DNA of 64,000 bases from positions 1 through 64,000 of the forward strand of contig CAJTWA010000008.1 of the NCBI GenBank assembly GCA_910580195.1. Reading direction: 5' to 3'. Below the pieces are notes generated by a model that worked only from the letters and a program-made list of their open reading frames with translations, was not told where the DNA came from and made no database searches. This document shows positions 16,519-24,541 of this stretch, piece after piece; the stretch's first letter is position 1; each line of letters starts with the position of its first letter. The DNA comes from an uncultured Lachnospiraceae bacterium. Lineage in GTDB: Bacteria > Bacillota > Clostridia > Lachnospirales > Lachnospiraceae. The translations under genes and the position numbers were made by a program.

Positions 16519-17808
16519 TTACTTTTTCTCCCTTGGCCGCTCAAATGCGATTTTCCCGCCTACTATGGTTGCCATTACCATCCCTTTCACTTTCCGGCCT
16601 GCAAACGGGGTGTTTTTCCCCCTTGAGCAGAATTGGCCGGGATCAATGGCATATTCTTTTTCTGCGTCAAATACCACAAGGTCTGCAGCCTTCCCCTCTT
16701 CCACCACGCCTTTGCCAAGGCCTAAGATTTTGGCTGGGTTGTAACTCATTTTCTCTGCCATCTGCATGATGGTGAGCCAGCCCTTGTCCACCAATTCTGT
16801 CATGGTAAGGGCGGCGGCTGTTTCCAGCCCTACAATCCCAAAGGGGGCTTTGCGGATGCCCACGCCTTTTTCAATTGCCGTGTGGGGGGCATGGTCTGTG
16901 GCAATGACGTCGATAATGTCCGCCTTCAGGCCTTCCCGCAGCGCCTCCACGTCCTCCTTGGTGCGCAGGGGCGGGTTCATTTTATAGTTGGCGTCATCCC
17001 CCTTGATGTCGCTGCTTGTGAGGATAAAATGGTGGGGGCAGGCTTCTGCCGTGACCCGTATGCCTTCCTGCTTTGCCAAGCGGAGCATTTTGACGCTGTC
17101 CTTGGTGGAACAGTGGCAGAGGTGCAGGGCTGCGCCGGTTTCTTTTGCCAGCGTAATGTCCCTTGCCACAATGACGTCTTCTACCGCATTGCTGATCCCC
17201 TTAAAGTGCATCTGCTCCATGGCCTCGTCCGCATTGACGACGCCGCCGTTTACCATATGGATGTCCTCGCAGTGGGCAAGGACTGGGATGTCGTATTTGA
17301 CAGCCAGCGTCATGGCCTCCCGGTAAAGCTGGGCGTTCATGACAGATTTCCCATCCTCGCTGATGGCTGGGATTCCGGCCTCCACCATCCCTTCGATATC
17401 AGACAAGGTTTCCCCCCGCTGCCCTTTTGTGACTGCCCCTACTTGCAGGACATGGGCAAGGCCGATATTTTTCGCCTTATTGTGGACATAATTTACCACG
17501 TCTGCATTGTCTACCACAGGCTTGGTATTGGGCATTGCCACCACTGTGGTGAAGCCGCCGTGGACGGCTGCCCGGACCCCTGTTTCCACCGTTTCTTTAT
17601 GTTCCAGCCCGGGGTCGCGCAGGTGCACGTGCATATCAATGAACCCCGGCATGACATAGCAGCCCGCTGCATCAATGGTGCGGTCTGCTTTTATGGCAAG
17701 CCCGGGGGAAATTTTCTGGATCAGCCCGTCTTCCACTAGGACGTCCGCCTGCTTGATTGTCCTATCCCCCGGGTTTATTACCGTTCCGTTTTTAATTAAA
17801 AGCAACAT
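16519..17808 (-). CDS. pyrC: Dihydroorotase
   Basis: Zinc amidohydrolase forming dihydroorotate. Metal ligands H60 and H62 lie in MHVHLRDPG; further ligands in VLAHCED and LHLCHCST; catalytic Asp in ATDHAPH. 429 residues, the PyrC class I length of Gram-positives. First gene of the run pyrC-pyrF-pyrK-pyrD-unknown. Its leader of about 150 bases contains an inverted repeat and starts from a promoter lying inside the terminator of the upstream gene. Confidence 0.95.
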   Translation of the reverse strand: MLLLIKNGTVINPGDRTIKQADVLVEDGLIQKISPGLAIKADRTIDAAGCYVMPGFIDMHVHLRDPGLEHKETVETGVRAAVHGGFTTVVAMPNTKPVVDNADVVNYVHNKAKNIGLAHVLQVGAVTKGQRGETLSDIEGMVEAGIPAISEDGKSVMNAQLYREAMTLAVKYDIPVLAHCEDIHMVNGGVVNADEAMEQMHFKGISNAVEDVIVARDITLAKETGAALHLCHCSTKDSVKMLRLAKQEGIRVTAEACPHHFILTSSDIKGDDANYKMNPPLRTKEDVEALREGLKADIIDVIATDHAPHTAIEKGVGIRKAPFGIVGLETAAALTMTELVDKGWLTIMQMAEKMSYNPAKILGLGKGVVEEGKAADLVVFDAEKEYAIDPGQFCSRGKNTPFAGRKVKGMVMATIVGGKIAFERPREKK

Positions 17809-17882
17809 ATCTGTACCGAATCCTTTCTGGCATTAATTTCTGGAAATTTCTCCAACTGATACCTGTACTTTTATACCCGTGA

Positions 17883-17940
17883 GCCAAATGATTTGCTAAC
17901 AGGTTCCCGCAGTTCTAAGATAAGCAGCAAATGATTTGGC
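17883..17940 (-). promoter_or_regulatory. Inverted repeat in the pyrC leader
   Basis: Arms of 15 bases, gccaaatgatttgct (17883-17897) and agcaaatgatttggc (17926-17940), pair except at the centre. They sit downstream of the predicted start of transcription. No PyrR binding loop was recognised and no U-tract follows, so the stem could be an RNA regulatory hairpin or a protein operator. Confidence 0.45.
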
Positions 17941-17968
17941 AAATAAGTATGCTTTTGAGTATAACCTT

Positions 17969-17997
17969 ATTTTAGCACAGAAAAAAAGGAGGGGCAA
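17969..17997 (-). promoter_or_regulatory. pyrC operon promoter, -35 inside the preceding terminator
   Basis: TTGCCC (17992-17997), 17-base spacer, extended -10 TGC-TAAAAT (17969-17974) on the minus strand. The -35 uses the loop bases of the terminator of the DUF1653 gene. Confidence 0.6.
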
Positions 17998-18006
17998 CCT
18001 CCTTTT
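17984..18006 (-). terminator. Terminator of the DUF1653 gene
   Basis: Nine-bp arms aaaaggagg and cctcctttt with a five-base loop, followed by a T-run on the minus strand. The first arm overlaps the stop codon. Confidence 0.88.
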
Positions 18007-18532
18007 ACATCCGTTCCACTTCATACTTTTGGAAGGTGCGCACGCAGCGTTTCAGTTCTTCATAACGCAGGTCCAGCTCCCCTTCTTCAATTACCACATC
18101 CAGCACAACCGCCATGTTATTGATCATCCGGTCTGTAATGCAGCCCCGCATTTCCAGCAGGATCCCATATTTTTCCTCCATGGTTCTAGCGTCGAAAAAG
18201 GCCATCATTTTTTCTTCCGGGGTACAGGCGGCAAGGCTGCTTTTTGGCGCATCCCCCTTTTCTTTTGGGGTATCTGGGGCGGATTCTGTGCCCTCCTGCA
18301 AATCTGTTAGCTGGAAACGGTATTCCTGCGGGGCATCCGGGTATTTTTCCGAATCCACCGGGCTAACAAACATCCCTAGGGGCCTTGCAAAGGTTTGGAA
18401 CCTGCCGTACAAGGCCTGATAGATGACTAGGGGCTCCTTTGTTTCGGAATGTTCTGCGGTGGTGAGGACTTGGTATAAGCCTTGTTTAAAATGCCGGTAA
18501 ATTTCTCCGGGCTTGGGGTTTCCTTGTGGCAT
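18005..18532 (-). CDS. DUF1653 domain protein
   Basis: The first 65 residues (PKPGEIYRHFKQGLYQVL...YQALYGRF...RPLGMFVSPVD) are a DUF1653 domain, a small beta fold of unknown role. The remaining 110 residues are helical and charged, perhaps species-specific. 175 residues in all. It follows the PAP2 phosphatase by 23 bases and shares its promoter; it ends in a strong terminator. Confidence 0.85.
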   Translation of the reverse strand: MPQGNPKPGEIYRHFKQGLYQVLTTAEHSETKEPLVIYQALYGRFQTFARPLGMFVSPVDSEKYPDAPQEYRFQLTDLQEGTESAPDTPKEKGDAPKSSLAACTPEEKMMAFFDARTMEEKYGILLEMRGCITDRMINNMAVVLDVVIEEGELDLRYEELKRCVRTFQKYEVERM

Positions 18533-18555
18533 GGTTTTTCCTCTTTTCTATCAAA

Positions 18556-19101
18556 TCAATATGAATTATTTTTTTTGCCAATGCTATCAGTAATCTGCAG
18601 GGCGCACCATGCAGAAAACAAGCCCGCCAATACGCCGAAAAGGACGTCGGTGGGGTAATGCACGCCTACGTACAGACGGGAAAGGCAGATGATGGCTGCA
18701 AGGGCAAGGGCTGGGATCCCCATGGTACGGGGCGTCCTGAAATACATGGCGGTGGCGGCTGCTATGGAGCTTGTGGAGTGGCCGGAGGGGAAAGACCAGT
18801 CCTGAGCTGTCACCAAAGCATGGAGTTCTGGGATTGCGGTGTACGGCCTTGGGCGGCACACCCAGTTCTTTAGGATTACGTTTGTGATTAGGGCGCCTAC
18901 GAGCAGGGACAGCGCCATGGCAAGCCCTGCCTTCTGGTGCTTTTTCTGCACAAGGAAGAAGGCTGCCAGCACAATCCAGACAATGGCCCCATTCCCTAGG
19001 CTGGTTAAAAACAGTACGATTGGGTCCAGCCAGTCCAGCCGCAGGAATTCTTGGATGAACAAAAGAATCCTGCCGTCGAGTTCTATGATTGTTTGAAACA
19101 T
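18556..19101 (-). CDS. PAP2-family membrane phosphatase
   Basis: Phosphatase of lipid phosphates, possibly undecaprenyl pyrophosphate (BcrC-like). The three PAP2 signatures are complete: KNWVCRPRP, SFPSGHS, and SRLYVGVHYPTD with the catalytic His. 181 residues, five or six membrane helices, active site on the outer face by family precedent. A TATAAT box lies at 19127-19132. Upstream of the DUF1653 gene in one unit. Substrate not determined. Confidence 0.88.
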   Translation of the reverse strand: MFQTIIELDGRILLFIQEFLRLDWLDPIVLFLTSLGNGAIVWIVLAAFFLVQKKHQKAGLAMALSLLVGALITNVILKNWVCRPRPYTAIPELHALVTAQDWSFPSGHSTSSIAAATAMYFRTPRTMGIPALALAAIICLSRLYVGVHYPTDVLFGVLAGLFSAWCALQITDSIGKKNNSY

Positions 19102-19126
19102 CTGGTTTCTCCTTTTTCTTTTGTAG

Positions 19127-19132
19127 ATTATA
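19127..19132 (-). promoter_or_regulatory. -10 box for the PAP2-DUF1653 unit
   Basis: TATAAT on the minus strand about 26 bases before the ATG; the -35 candidate TTAAAA is weak. Confidence 0.45.
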
Positions 19133-19242
19133 TGGCAGAAAACGCCATGTTTTAACCATACAATGTTCTTTTCTTCCTTACGCCGAAGCTGGGATATTGC
19201 TGGTGCAGCGCTTAATGAGCCAGCGGGAAAAGCAAAGGGATG

Positions 19243-19890
19243 TTACAGCCGTTTTAAAATCCGGTCAATGTCCTCTTTTTTCCCAATCACCATCAGGTGG
19301 TCCTCCTTGCAGAACACATAATCTGCATCCGGCAGCAGGCTGGTACGGCCATTCTGCTTGATGCCCAAAATATTGGCGTTGTATTTGACACGGAAATTCA
19401 TCTGTTTGATGGACTTCCCAACCCATTCGTCCAAGGGCTGGATTTCGTAAATGGAATATTCCCCCATTTCCAGATAGTCATACACATGGTTGGCGCTGAC
19501 TTTGACGGCAATCCGCTTTGCAATGTCCCGGTCAGGGTACACCACTTCATCTGCCCCGTTCCGCAAAAGGAACTTGGCTTGGATGTCCCGGGTGGCCTTG
19601 CTGATGACATAGGGGGCGCCTAAATCCTTCAGCAAACTTGTGACTTCCAAGCTGCTCTGGAAATTCGTGCCAATGCAGACAAAGCAGATGTCAAAATTGC
19701 TGACGCCGAAACTTTTCAAGACCTCTTCCCTTGTACAGTCCCCGATTTTCGCGCTGGTGACAATGGGCAGGATATCTTCTAACTTTTCTTCCACTTGGTC
19801 TACTGCCATGACGTCGTTTCCGTTTTTTACCAAATGATCGCATAAATGTTTCCCAAACCTTCCGATTCCGATTACCAGAATTGATTTCAT
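19243..19890 (-). CDS. ktrA: Potassium uptake regulatory subunit (TrkA/KtrA, RCK)
   Basis: Cytoplasmic gating ring for the KtrB channel. N-terminal RCK_N Rossmann domain with GIGRFG and an acidic end of strand 2 (AVD), and a C-terminal RCK_C domain (about residues 135-215, AVKVSANHVYDYL onward). 215 residues, single RCK unit, so KtrA/TrkA-of-Gram-positive type. It follows ktrB on the same strand with a 108-base gap that carries the dispersed leader element also found before purE and ftsE. In relatives RCK_C domains bind c-di-AMP. Confidence 0.92.
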   Translation of the reverse strand: MKSILVIGIGRFGKHLCDHLVKNGNDVMAVDQVEEKLEDILPIVTSAKIGDCTREEVLKSFGVSNFDICFVCIGTNFQSSLEVTSLLKDLGAPYVISKATRDIQAKFLLRNGADEVVYPDRDIAKRIAVKVSANHVYDYLEMGEYSIYEIQPLDEWVGKSIKQMNFRVKYNANILGIKQNGRTSLLPDADYVFCKEDHLMVIGKKEDIDRILKRL

Positions 19891-19978
19891 CTTAATTACC
19901 CATTCCTTTCATTCCACTTAGGCACAAATAGTACGGCTGCCCTATGTGCCGGCACTCCATCCGGCCGTACACTAGGCT
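19891..19978 (-). repeat. Dispersed leader element, copy 2 (ktrA)
   Basis: Minus strand CTATTTGTGCCTAAGTGG, then GAAAGGAATGGGTAATT directly before the ktrA ATG. Matches the purE copy over about 35 bases; its upstream part (TAGTGTACGGCCGGA) instead matches the ftsE copy. Confidence 0.65.
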
Positions 19979-19998
19979 AAAGCCCCAAAAAGCGCCTT

Positions 19999-21333
19999 TT
20001 ACCCAATCGTAATCCGCTCTGTGGGCAGCTGTACAAGGGATCCCTGCTTTTTCTCCGTAAAGGACAGGGCAAAGGACATGCTCCCAATCCTCCCGCTATA
20101 CATCAAAAGGATCAGCAGGTATTTGGAGGCAACTGTAATGTCCCTCGTGATCCCGGTGGAAATGCCCACGGTCCCAATGGCGGAAAAGACCTCCATTAAA
20201 ATATCGGACATCGGGATCTGCCCTTCCAGCCCGAACATCAGCAAAGCCGACGCAGAAGCCAAAAGCAGGTTAATAAAAAATACGGTACTTGCCTTTTTAA
20301 TAGAATCCTCATCCAGCCTCCTGCCAAAAATATTCAGCCCCTTCTTGTTCCTCAAGTTAGACCAAATGTACAAAAGAATTACCATCATGGTAGTAGTCTT
20401 TACCCCGCCTGCCGTGGAGCCGGGGCTGCCGCCAATAAACATCAGCAGGATGGTAAGGAGCCTTGTGCCTTCAGAATAGGCGCCTGTATCTACCGTATTA
20501 AACCCAGCCGTCCGGGGAGTCACCGCCCCAAACAGGGAGCTTAAAATCTGGCCTTTGGCGTCCATGCCCGCCAAAAGGTTCCCCTGCTCAAACACATAGA
20601 ACAAAATGCTCCCGCCCACAGTCAGGGCCAGCGTCATGGCAAGGACGATTTTCGTATGCAGCAGGTATTTTTTTACGTTCCATTTGTGGATGGAAATGTC
20701 GTCCCATACAATGAAGCCGATGCCGCCAACCAGAATCAGCGCCATTACTACAAGGTTTACTAAAACATCGTCATAATACATGGTAAGGGAGCCATAAGGC
20801 TCAAACTGCCCCATCAAATCAAACCCTGCATTGCAGAAAGCGGAAATGGAATGGAAAATGCCATACCAGACGCCTTTTGCCCAGCCAAATTTCGGGATAA
20901 ACCTTATCATTAAAAGCAGCGCGCCCGTCCCTTCTATGACTGCGGTGTAGCAGACGATTTTCCTCACCAAGCGCACCGTGCCGCCAATCTGCAAGGTGTT
21001 GACGCTCTCTTGGATCAAGTTCCGCTCTTTTAGCCCAATCTTCCGTTTTAGGAAAATGGAGAAAAATATGCCGATTGTGATAAACCCAAGCCCGCCTGCC
21101 TGAATCAGCAGGAGGATGACTGCCTGCCCAAACAGCGTCCAGTTGGTGTACGTGTCTACCACTACCAGCCCTGTCACGCAAGTGCTGCTGGTTGCAGTAA
21201 AAAGGGAATTTAAAAAACCTGCGCCCTGCCCGTCCCGGGATGCGATGGGCAGCATTAATAGCACGGTCCCTGCTGCAATAATCAATAAAAATCCTAGGGA
21301 AATGGTCTGTACCCTGCTTAACCTCTTTGCCAT
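19999..21333 (-). CDS. ktrB: Potassium transporter membrane subunit (TrkH/KtrB)
   Basis: Ion-conducting subunit of a Ktr system. Ten or so membrane helices with four selectivity loops: ATSSTCVTGL, STFCNAG-like SISAFCNAGFD, FGAVTPRTAGFNT, and SAIGTVGISTG. 444 residues, KtrB length. Predicted to work with the KtrA ring encoded next. A strong promoter with a 14-bp palindrome over its -35 lies just upstream, so expression is probably controlled by a repressor. Confidence 0.93.
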   Translation of the reverse strand: MAKRLSRVQTISLGFLLIIAAGTVLLMLPIASRDGQGAGFLNSLFTATSSTCVTGLVVVDTYTNWTLFGQAVILLLIQAGGLGFITIGIFFSIFLKRKIGLKERNLIQESVNTLQIGGTVRLVRKIVCYTAVIEGTGALLLMIRFIPKFGWAKGVWYGIFHSISAFCNAGFDLMGQFEPYGSLTMYYDDVLVNLVVMALILVGGIGFIVWDDISIHKWNVKKYLLHTKIVLAMTLALTVGGSILFYVFEQGNLLAGMDAKGQILSSLFGAVTPRTAGFNTVDTGAYSEGTRLLTILLMFIGGSPGSTAGGVKTTTMMVILLYIWSNLRNKKGLNIFGRRLDEDSIKKASTVFFINLLLASASALLMFGLEGQIPMSDILMEVFSAIGTVGISTGITRDITVASKYLLILLMYSGRIGSMSFALSFTEKKQGSLVQLPTERITIG

Positions 21334-21380
21334 GGTATCTCCTTCTTCATCCAGAAAGCATTAAAAACTCACTGAATACC

Positions 21381-21409
21381 ATTATATACAAAGAGGGCAT
21401 TGTATACAA
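21381..21409 (-). promoter_or_regulatory. ktrB promoter
   Basis: TTGTAT (21404-21409), 17-base spacer, perfect TATAAT (21381-21386), about 50 bases before the ktrB ATG on the minus strand. Confidence 0.8.
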
Positions 21410-21411
21410 TG
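21398..21411. promoter_or_regulatory. 14-bp perfect palindrome over the ktrB -35
   Basis: cattgtatacaatg reads the same on both strands and covers the -35 box. The core TTGTATACAA fits the operator style of GntR-family repressors. No such regulator is in this window. Confidence 0.6.
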
Positions 21412-21448
21412 GGCAAAATATTAATTTTCTATAAATATGGAAATACGC

Positions 21449-21491
21449 AAAAAGCCCAGAGGCGGCGATATGGTATGCCCCTAGGCTTTTT
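21449..21491. terminator. Two-way terminator between flagellin region and ktrB
   Basis: Arms aaaaagcccagagg (21449-21462) and cccctaggcttttt (21478-21491). Runs of A and T at both ends allow use in both directions. A closely similar hairpin occurs at 24614-24645, next to the other Rpn remnant. Confidence 0.8.
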
Positions 21492-21522
21492 CCCTTGCCA
21501 AAACAGGCCGCTTTTGCAGCCG

Positions 21523-21606
21523 TTACATTTTTTCAAAGAATTCTTTTATGGAGGATGCCCTTGCTGTTTCATATATTGCAGCAGGCTTACAGGCTCTTGG
21601 GAACCA
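21523..21606 (-). pseudogene. Internally deleted remnant of an Rpn-family nuclease gene
   Basis: The minus strand reads NGSQEPVSLLQYMKQ and then, in a shifted frame, ARASSIKEFFEKM followed by TAA. Both pieces match parts of the larger remnant at 24679-25122 (NGSQELVSLLQYMKH and AARASSVEEFLASM). The middle has been lost, so only the two ends of the C-terminal region remain. Confidence 0.75.
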
Positions 21607-21626
21607 TTGAAAAACAAAAAGGAAAA

Positions 21627-21644
21627 CGCCGGCAAATGCCGGCG
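21627..21644 (-). terminator. Flagellin terminator
   Basis: Eight-bp arms cgccggca/tgccggcg, 22 bases after the flagellin stop, followed on the minus strand by TTTTCCTTTTTG. Confidence 0.85.
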
Positions 21645-21665
21645 CTTTCCCATAAACTATGCGTT

Positions 21666-23684
21666 TTATCCAAGCAAGGACAGTACGCCCTGTGTGGACT
21701 GGTTTGCCTGTGCAAGCATGGACTGGCCTGCCTGCGCAAGGATGTTGTTTTTGCTGTATTCCACCATCTGCTCTGCCATGTCTGTATCGCGGATGCGGGA
21801 TTCTGCTGCCGTAGTGTTCTCAACAACATTATCCAAGTTGGCAATGGTGTGCTCTAAGCGGTTCTGTACTGCGCCTAATGCGGAACGCTGTGCAGATACT
21901 TTGGAGATTGCGTCTGCAATTGCGTCGATGGCATATGTTGCTGCAACGCCCCCGTCATTGATATTCCTGCCGTCTGCATCTTTGCCAATCACATCTAAGC
22001 CCTTAATGCCAAGGCTTGCTGCGTCCATAGCCTCAATGGTTACGCCAATCTTATTTGTCATATCAGCGTCTGCGCCAACATGGAGGTTGAAGGAAAGCTC
22101 TTCCTGCACCATGGTGCTCCCTTTTGTGATGGTAAAGTTGCCTTTGCCGTCGCTTGTTACGGATGCTGCTTTGCCCTCGTCCGTGCCGATGCTGCTTGCT
22201 TTCTGGAGTTCTTCTGCAATTTTAGCGTATGCGTCTGCTGCGGAGATGGTTTTCTCTGTGCTTCCATTTTCTGCAGGGGTTCCAATATCGCCAATAACTG
22301 TGTAAGTATTGGTTCCATCATTTACAACGTCCCCGTCATGGATCATGGAAAGGAGCGTATCCATATGAACTTTATAAGATTCTGCATCCTCTTCATCACT
22401 ATCAGCAATAATCGTCCATGTCTTTGCATCGGTATCTGTTCCAATTGTTACCGACTTGGTTCCATCTTTTGCAAGGGCTGAAATAGCATCATAAACGTCT
22501 TTTGCTGCTTCTGGCTTGGTTACCGCCGTTTTTGTTACGCCATCTTTTGTGTAGCTGTCCCCAGACTTAAGTGTAACTGCTGTGCCGCCATTTGCTTTCT
22601 TTGCAAGTGTTGAGAGTTTTTTATCTGCTGCCCCTACACTGCTGACTTCATTTTTCCCATATTCAGCAACAACCTGTGTCTTAGCTGCAATACCAGTAGC
22701 ATTAACTGTCCCATCTTCTTTTACTGCGCCGGCTTTTGTAGCGTATACCTGGCTGCCGTTTGCGAGTGCTTCTGCTATTTTTTTCTTAGCGGTATCTGCT
22801 GTAACTTCTTCTTCCTTACCAGTTGCTGACCCATCTTTTGAACCTTCTACAAAAGAATCTGCCGCTGCAATTTTATAGAGGTGCTCCCCTATTTGGAAGG
22901 TATCGCCTACTGTACCAAAGCTAAGTTCCTCTAATGAAATTTTATCCGTTACGGTATATGTTTCCCCACCAACGTTAAAACTATCGCCTCCCGCAAGCAG
23001 AACATCTGAAAAAGCTGCTGCTGTCGCTAAATCTACATAAGCGCTGTCGTCTTTATTCATTTCTTTCGGGTTCAGGACCCCGCCTTTTCCTGCGGCTCCA
23101 GTACCTGAACCTGCGCCAATGGTATATTCTTCCCCTGCAATCTTAATCTTATCTCCGTCTGCTAATTCCCCAACAGAGAACTTTGCCGTTGAGCCGTTAT
23201 CTACCAATTTTCCCTTAATACCAGCGTCATGGGCATTGACTTTCTTCTCTGTGGCTACGCCTGCCTCGTCCCCTTTCAGCAGATACGTTTCATTAAACTT
23301 GGTAGTTTCTGCTACACGGTCGATTTCTGTTGCAAGCTGGTTGATTTCTGCTTGGATTGCATCGCGGTCAGGCTCTGAATTGGTTCCGTTTGCTGCCTGA
23401 TTTGCCAGCTCGTTCATACGCTGCAGCATGGAGTGCACTTCTGTCAGCGCGCCTTCTGCGGTCTGCACTGCAGATACGCCGTCCTGTGCGTTGGTGGATG
23501 CACGGTCAAGGCCGCGGATCTGTTTCCTCATTTTTTCGGAAATCGTCAAGCCTGCCGCATCATCTGCTGCGCGGTTGATTTTATACCCGGATGATAATTT
23601 CTCGGTTGACTTTGCCTGTGCGCTTGTTGTTACCCCAAGCATCCTGTTCGCGTTCATTGCCTGCATGTTGTGTTGTACTACCAT
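21666..23684 (-). CDS. fliC: Flagellin, long form with large variable domain
   Basis: Main filament subunit, exported by the flagellar type III system. D0/D1 ends are typical: MVVQHNMQAMNANRML and KLSSGYKINRAADDAAGL at the start, NRLEHTIANLDNVVENTTAAESRIRDTDMA and a Leu-rich end at the C-terminus. The Toll-like receptor 5 region is intact (R89, L93, E113; compare Salmonella R90, L94, E114). Residues 140-570 form a surface domain with about five repeats of a GDxF-xGGxxYTV pattern, rich in Ala, Thr and Lys. At 672 residues it is well above the 270-500 usual for the family. No sigma-D promoter was recognised upstream. The leader has clustered GGA triplets, and a csrA-family gene lies directly upstream. 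Confidence 0.95.
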   Translation of the reverse strand: MVVQHNMQAMNANRMLGVTTSAQAKSTEKLSSGYKINRAADDAAGLTISEKMRKQIRGLDRASTNAQDGVSAVQTAEGALTEVHSMLQRMNELANQAANGTNSEPDRDAIQAEINQLATEIDRVAETTKFNETYLLKGDEAGVATEKKVNAHDAGIKGKLVDNGSTAKFSVGELADGDKIKIAGEEYTIGAGSGTGAAGKGGVLNPKEMNKDDSAYVDLATAAAFSDVLLAGGDSFNVGGETYTVTDKISLEELSFGTVGDTFQIGEHLYKIAAADSFVEGSKDGSATGKEEEVTADTAKKKIAEALANGSQVYATKAGAVKEDGTVNATGIAAKTQVVAEYGKNEVSSVGAADKKLSTLAKKANGGTAVTLKSGDSYTKDGVTKTAVTKPEAAKDVYDAISALAKDGTKSVTIGTDTDAKTWTIIADSDEEDAESYKVHMDTLLSMIHDGDVVNDGTNTYTVIGDIGTPAENGSTEKTISAADAYAKIAEELQKASSIGTDEGKAASVTSDGKGNFTITKGSTMVQEELSFNLHVGADADMTNKIGVTIEAMDAASLGIKGLDVIGKDADGRNINDGGVAATYAIDAIADAISKVSAQRSALGAVQNRLEHTIANLDNVVENTTAAESRIRDTDMAEQMVEYSKNNILAQAGQSMLAQANQSTQGVLSLLG

Positions 23685-23690
23685 AATTTT

Positions 23691-23717
23691 TCCTCCTTGT
23701 CCTATGGTCCATTTTCC
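23691..23717 (-). promoter_or_regulatory. Flagellin ribosome site with clustered GGA (CsrA-type) sites
   Basis: Five GGA triplets in 27 bases, two of them forming the Shine-Dalgarno (AGGACAAGGAGGAAA). In Bacillus subtilis CsrA binds such GGA motifs in the flagellin leader and blocks translation. The csrA homologue next door makes the same control likely here. Confidence 0.5.
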
Positions 23718-23836
23718 TGCCGCAAATCCGTTTGCGCGCAGTTTTGCCCCCTATGGGCGTTTATAATAAAGCGGCTTTGCCGCGTTATTACCTTCTTCCT
23801 GCCCCATCTCCCATGGATGTGCCCTGCCTGCCAATC

Positions 23837-23933
23837 GGCTGTGGCAGAAGAGCCCCCTTCCGGCCGCTGCCCAAAAAGTTATGACAGAAAAACCCCCTTC
23901 CGGCTGCTGCCCAAAAGGCTGTGGCAAAATTCC
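23837..23933. repeat. 40-base tandem repeat, 2.4 copies, upstream of flagellin
   Basis: Units carrying cccccttccggc(c/t)gctgccca recur at a 40-base step (23853, 23893), and ggctgtggca recurs at an 80-base step. They lie between csrA and the flagellin leader. Confidence 0.8.
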
Positions 23934-23942
23934 CCGGGGCGG

Positions 23943-24242
23943 CTATTGCTTCAATGCTGCGGCGCGTTCCTCCCGGCGCGCTTTTTTGCGCTCCGCCATA
24001 AGGATGGCCTTGATTTTCTCCTTTGCCTCTGGGGAAAGCTCCCTGTCCCGGTAATGCTTCACTTCATTCCCCGGCTCCGCTGCCATCCCGTAACGCGCCA
24101 GTGCTTCGCTCCTTACAATGTTGTAGGCCTTCGGCGCATCCACCAGAATCCTGAGGTTGTTGGAACTGCCCCCGGTGAACACCACCTTAATGTCCTCGCC
24201 AATCAGGACGTATTCCCCCGGCTTAACGGATAACTTTAACAT
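23943..24242 (-). CDS. csrA: CsrA-family RNA-binding translational regulator
   Basis: Start ATG at 24242 (MLKLSVKPGEYVLIGEDI) with AGGAGG six bases upstream; 99 residues. The first 55 residues match the CsrA beta fold (YVLIGEDIKVVFTGG, LRILVDAPKAYNIVRSEAL), although the RNA-contact region is divergent from E. coli CsrA. A basic, helical tail of 40 residues (EAKEKIKAILMAERKKARREERAA) is an extension. In Bacillus, CsrA is antagonised by FliW; fliW is not in this window. Its place directly upstream of flagellin suggests it regulates that gene. Confidence 0.82.
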   Translation of the reverse strand: MLKLSVKPGEYVLIGEDIKVVFTGGSSNNLRILVDAPKAYNIVRSEALARYGMAAEPGNEVKHYRDRELSPEAKEKIKAILMAERKKARREERAAALKQ

Positions 24243-24290
24243 TGCAAACCTCCTGTTCTTTTCCCGGAATCCCCGTTGTGATGGTTTTGG

Positions 24291-24325
24291 AAATGCAACT
24301 CTTGCTTGCAAACTGTTGTATTTTT
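24291..24325. repeat. Palindromic element, copy 1
   Basis: aaatgcaact...gttgtattttt with an inner ttgc/gcaa pair. Imperfect version of copy 2 at 24542. Confidence 0.55.
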
Positions 24326-24541
24326 ACTTTGGAAAATGAACCGCCCCGCTGCAGGTAACGGGTTATGAACCTGTGAAAAAATAAAAAAAGCAGGAAAAAA
24401 TAATTCCTGCAAGAAATTTCTCCGATAACAGCGCTGCCCAATAACTTTGAGCCATAAAAAAGCAGCAAAAAAATCTTTTTAAAAATTTTTCTATTTCCTG
24501 TTAAGTATTTTATATTCGGTTCGATATATATGGTGTAAGTA

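Larger units (their letters stand above)
21334..21665. other. Gene-free stretch between ktrB and flagellin
   Basis: 332 bases containing, from left: ktrB promoter and palindrome, a two-way terminator, a short Rpn-nuclease remnant, and the flagellin terminator. No intact gene. Confidence 0.8.

Noticed and set aside
16882..17739. 285-codon plus-strand frame opposite pyrC
   Set aside because: Antisense shadow of pyrC; no ribosome site and unusual composition (His, Phe and Cys rich).
17809..17968. PyrR attenuator in the pyrC leader
   Set aside because: No recognisable PyrR binding loop and no hairpin followed by a U-tract.
21400..22305. 301-codon plus-strand frame
   Set aside because: Runs antisense through the flagellin C-terminus and two terminators; no family resemblance.
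23685..23942. Sigma-D promoter for flagellin
   Set aside because: No TAAA-15-GCCGATAA type match found; transcription may come from upstream of csrA or from a divergent promoter.
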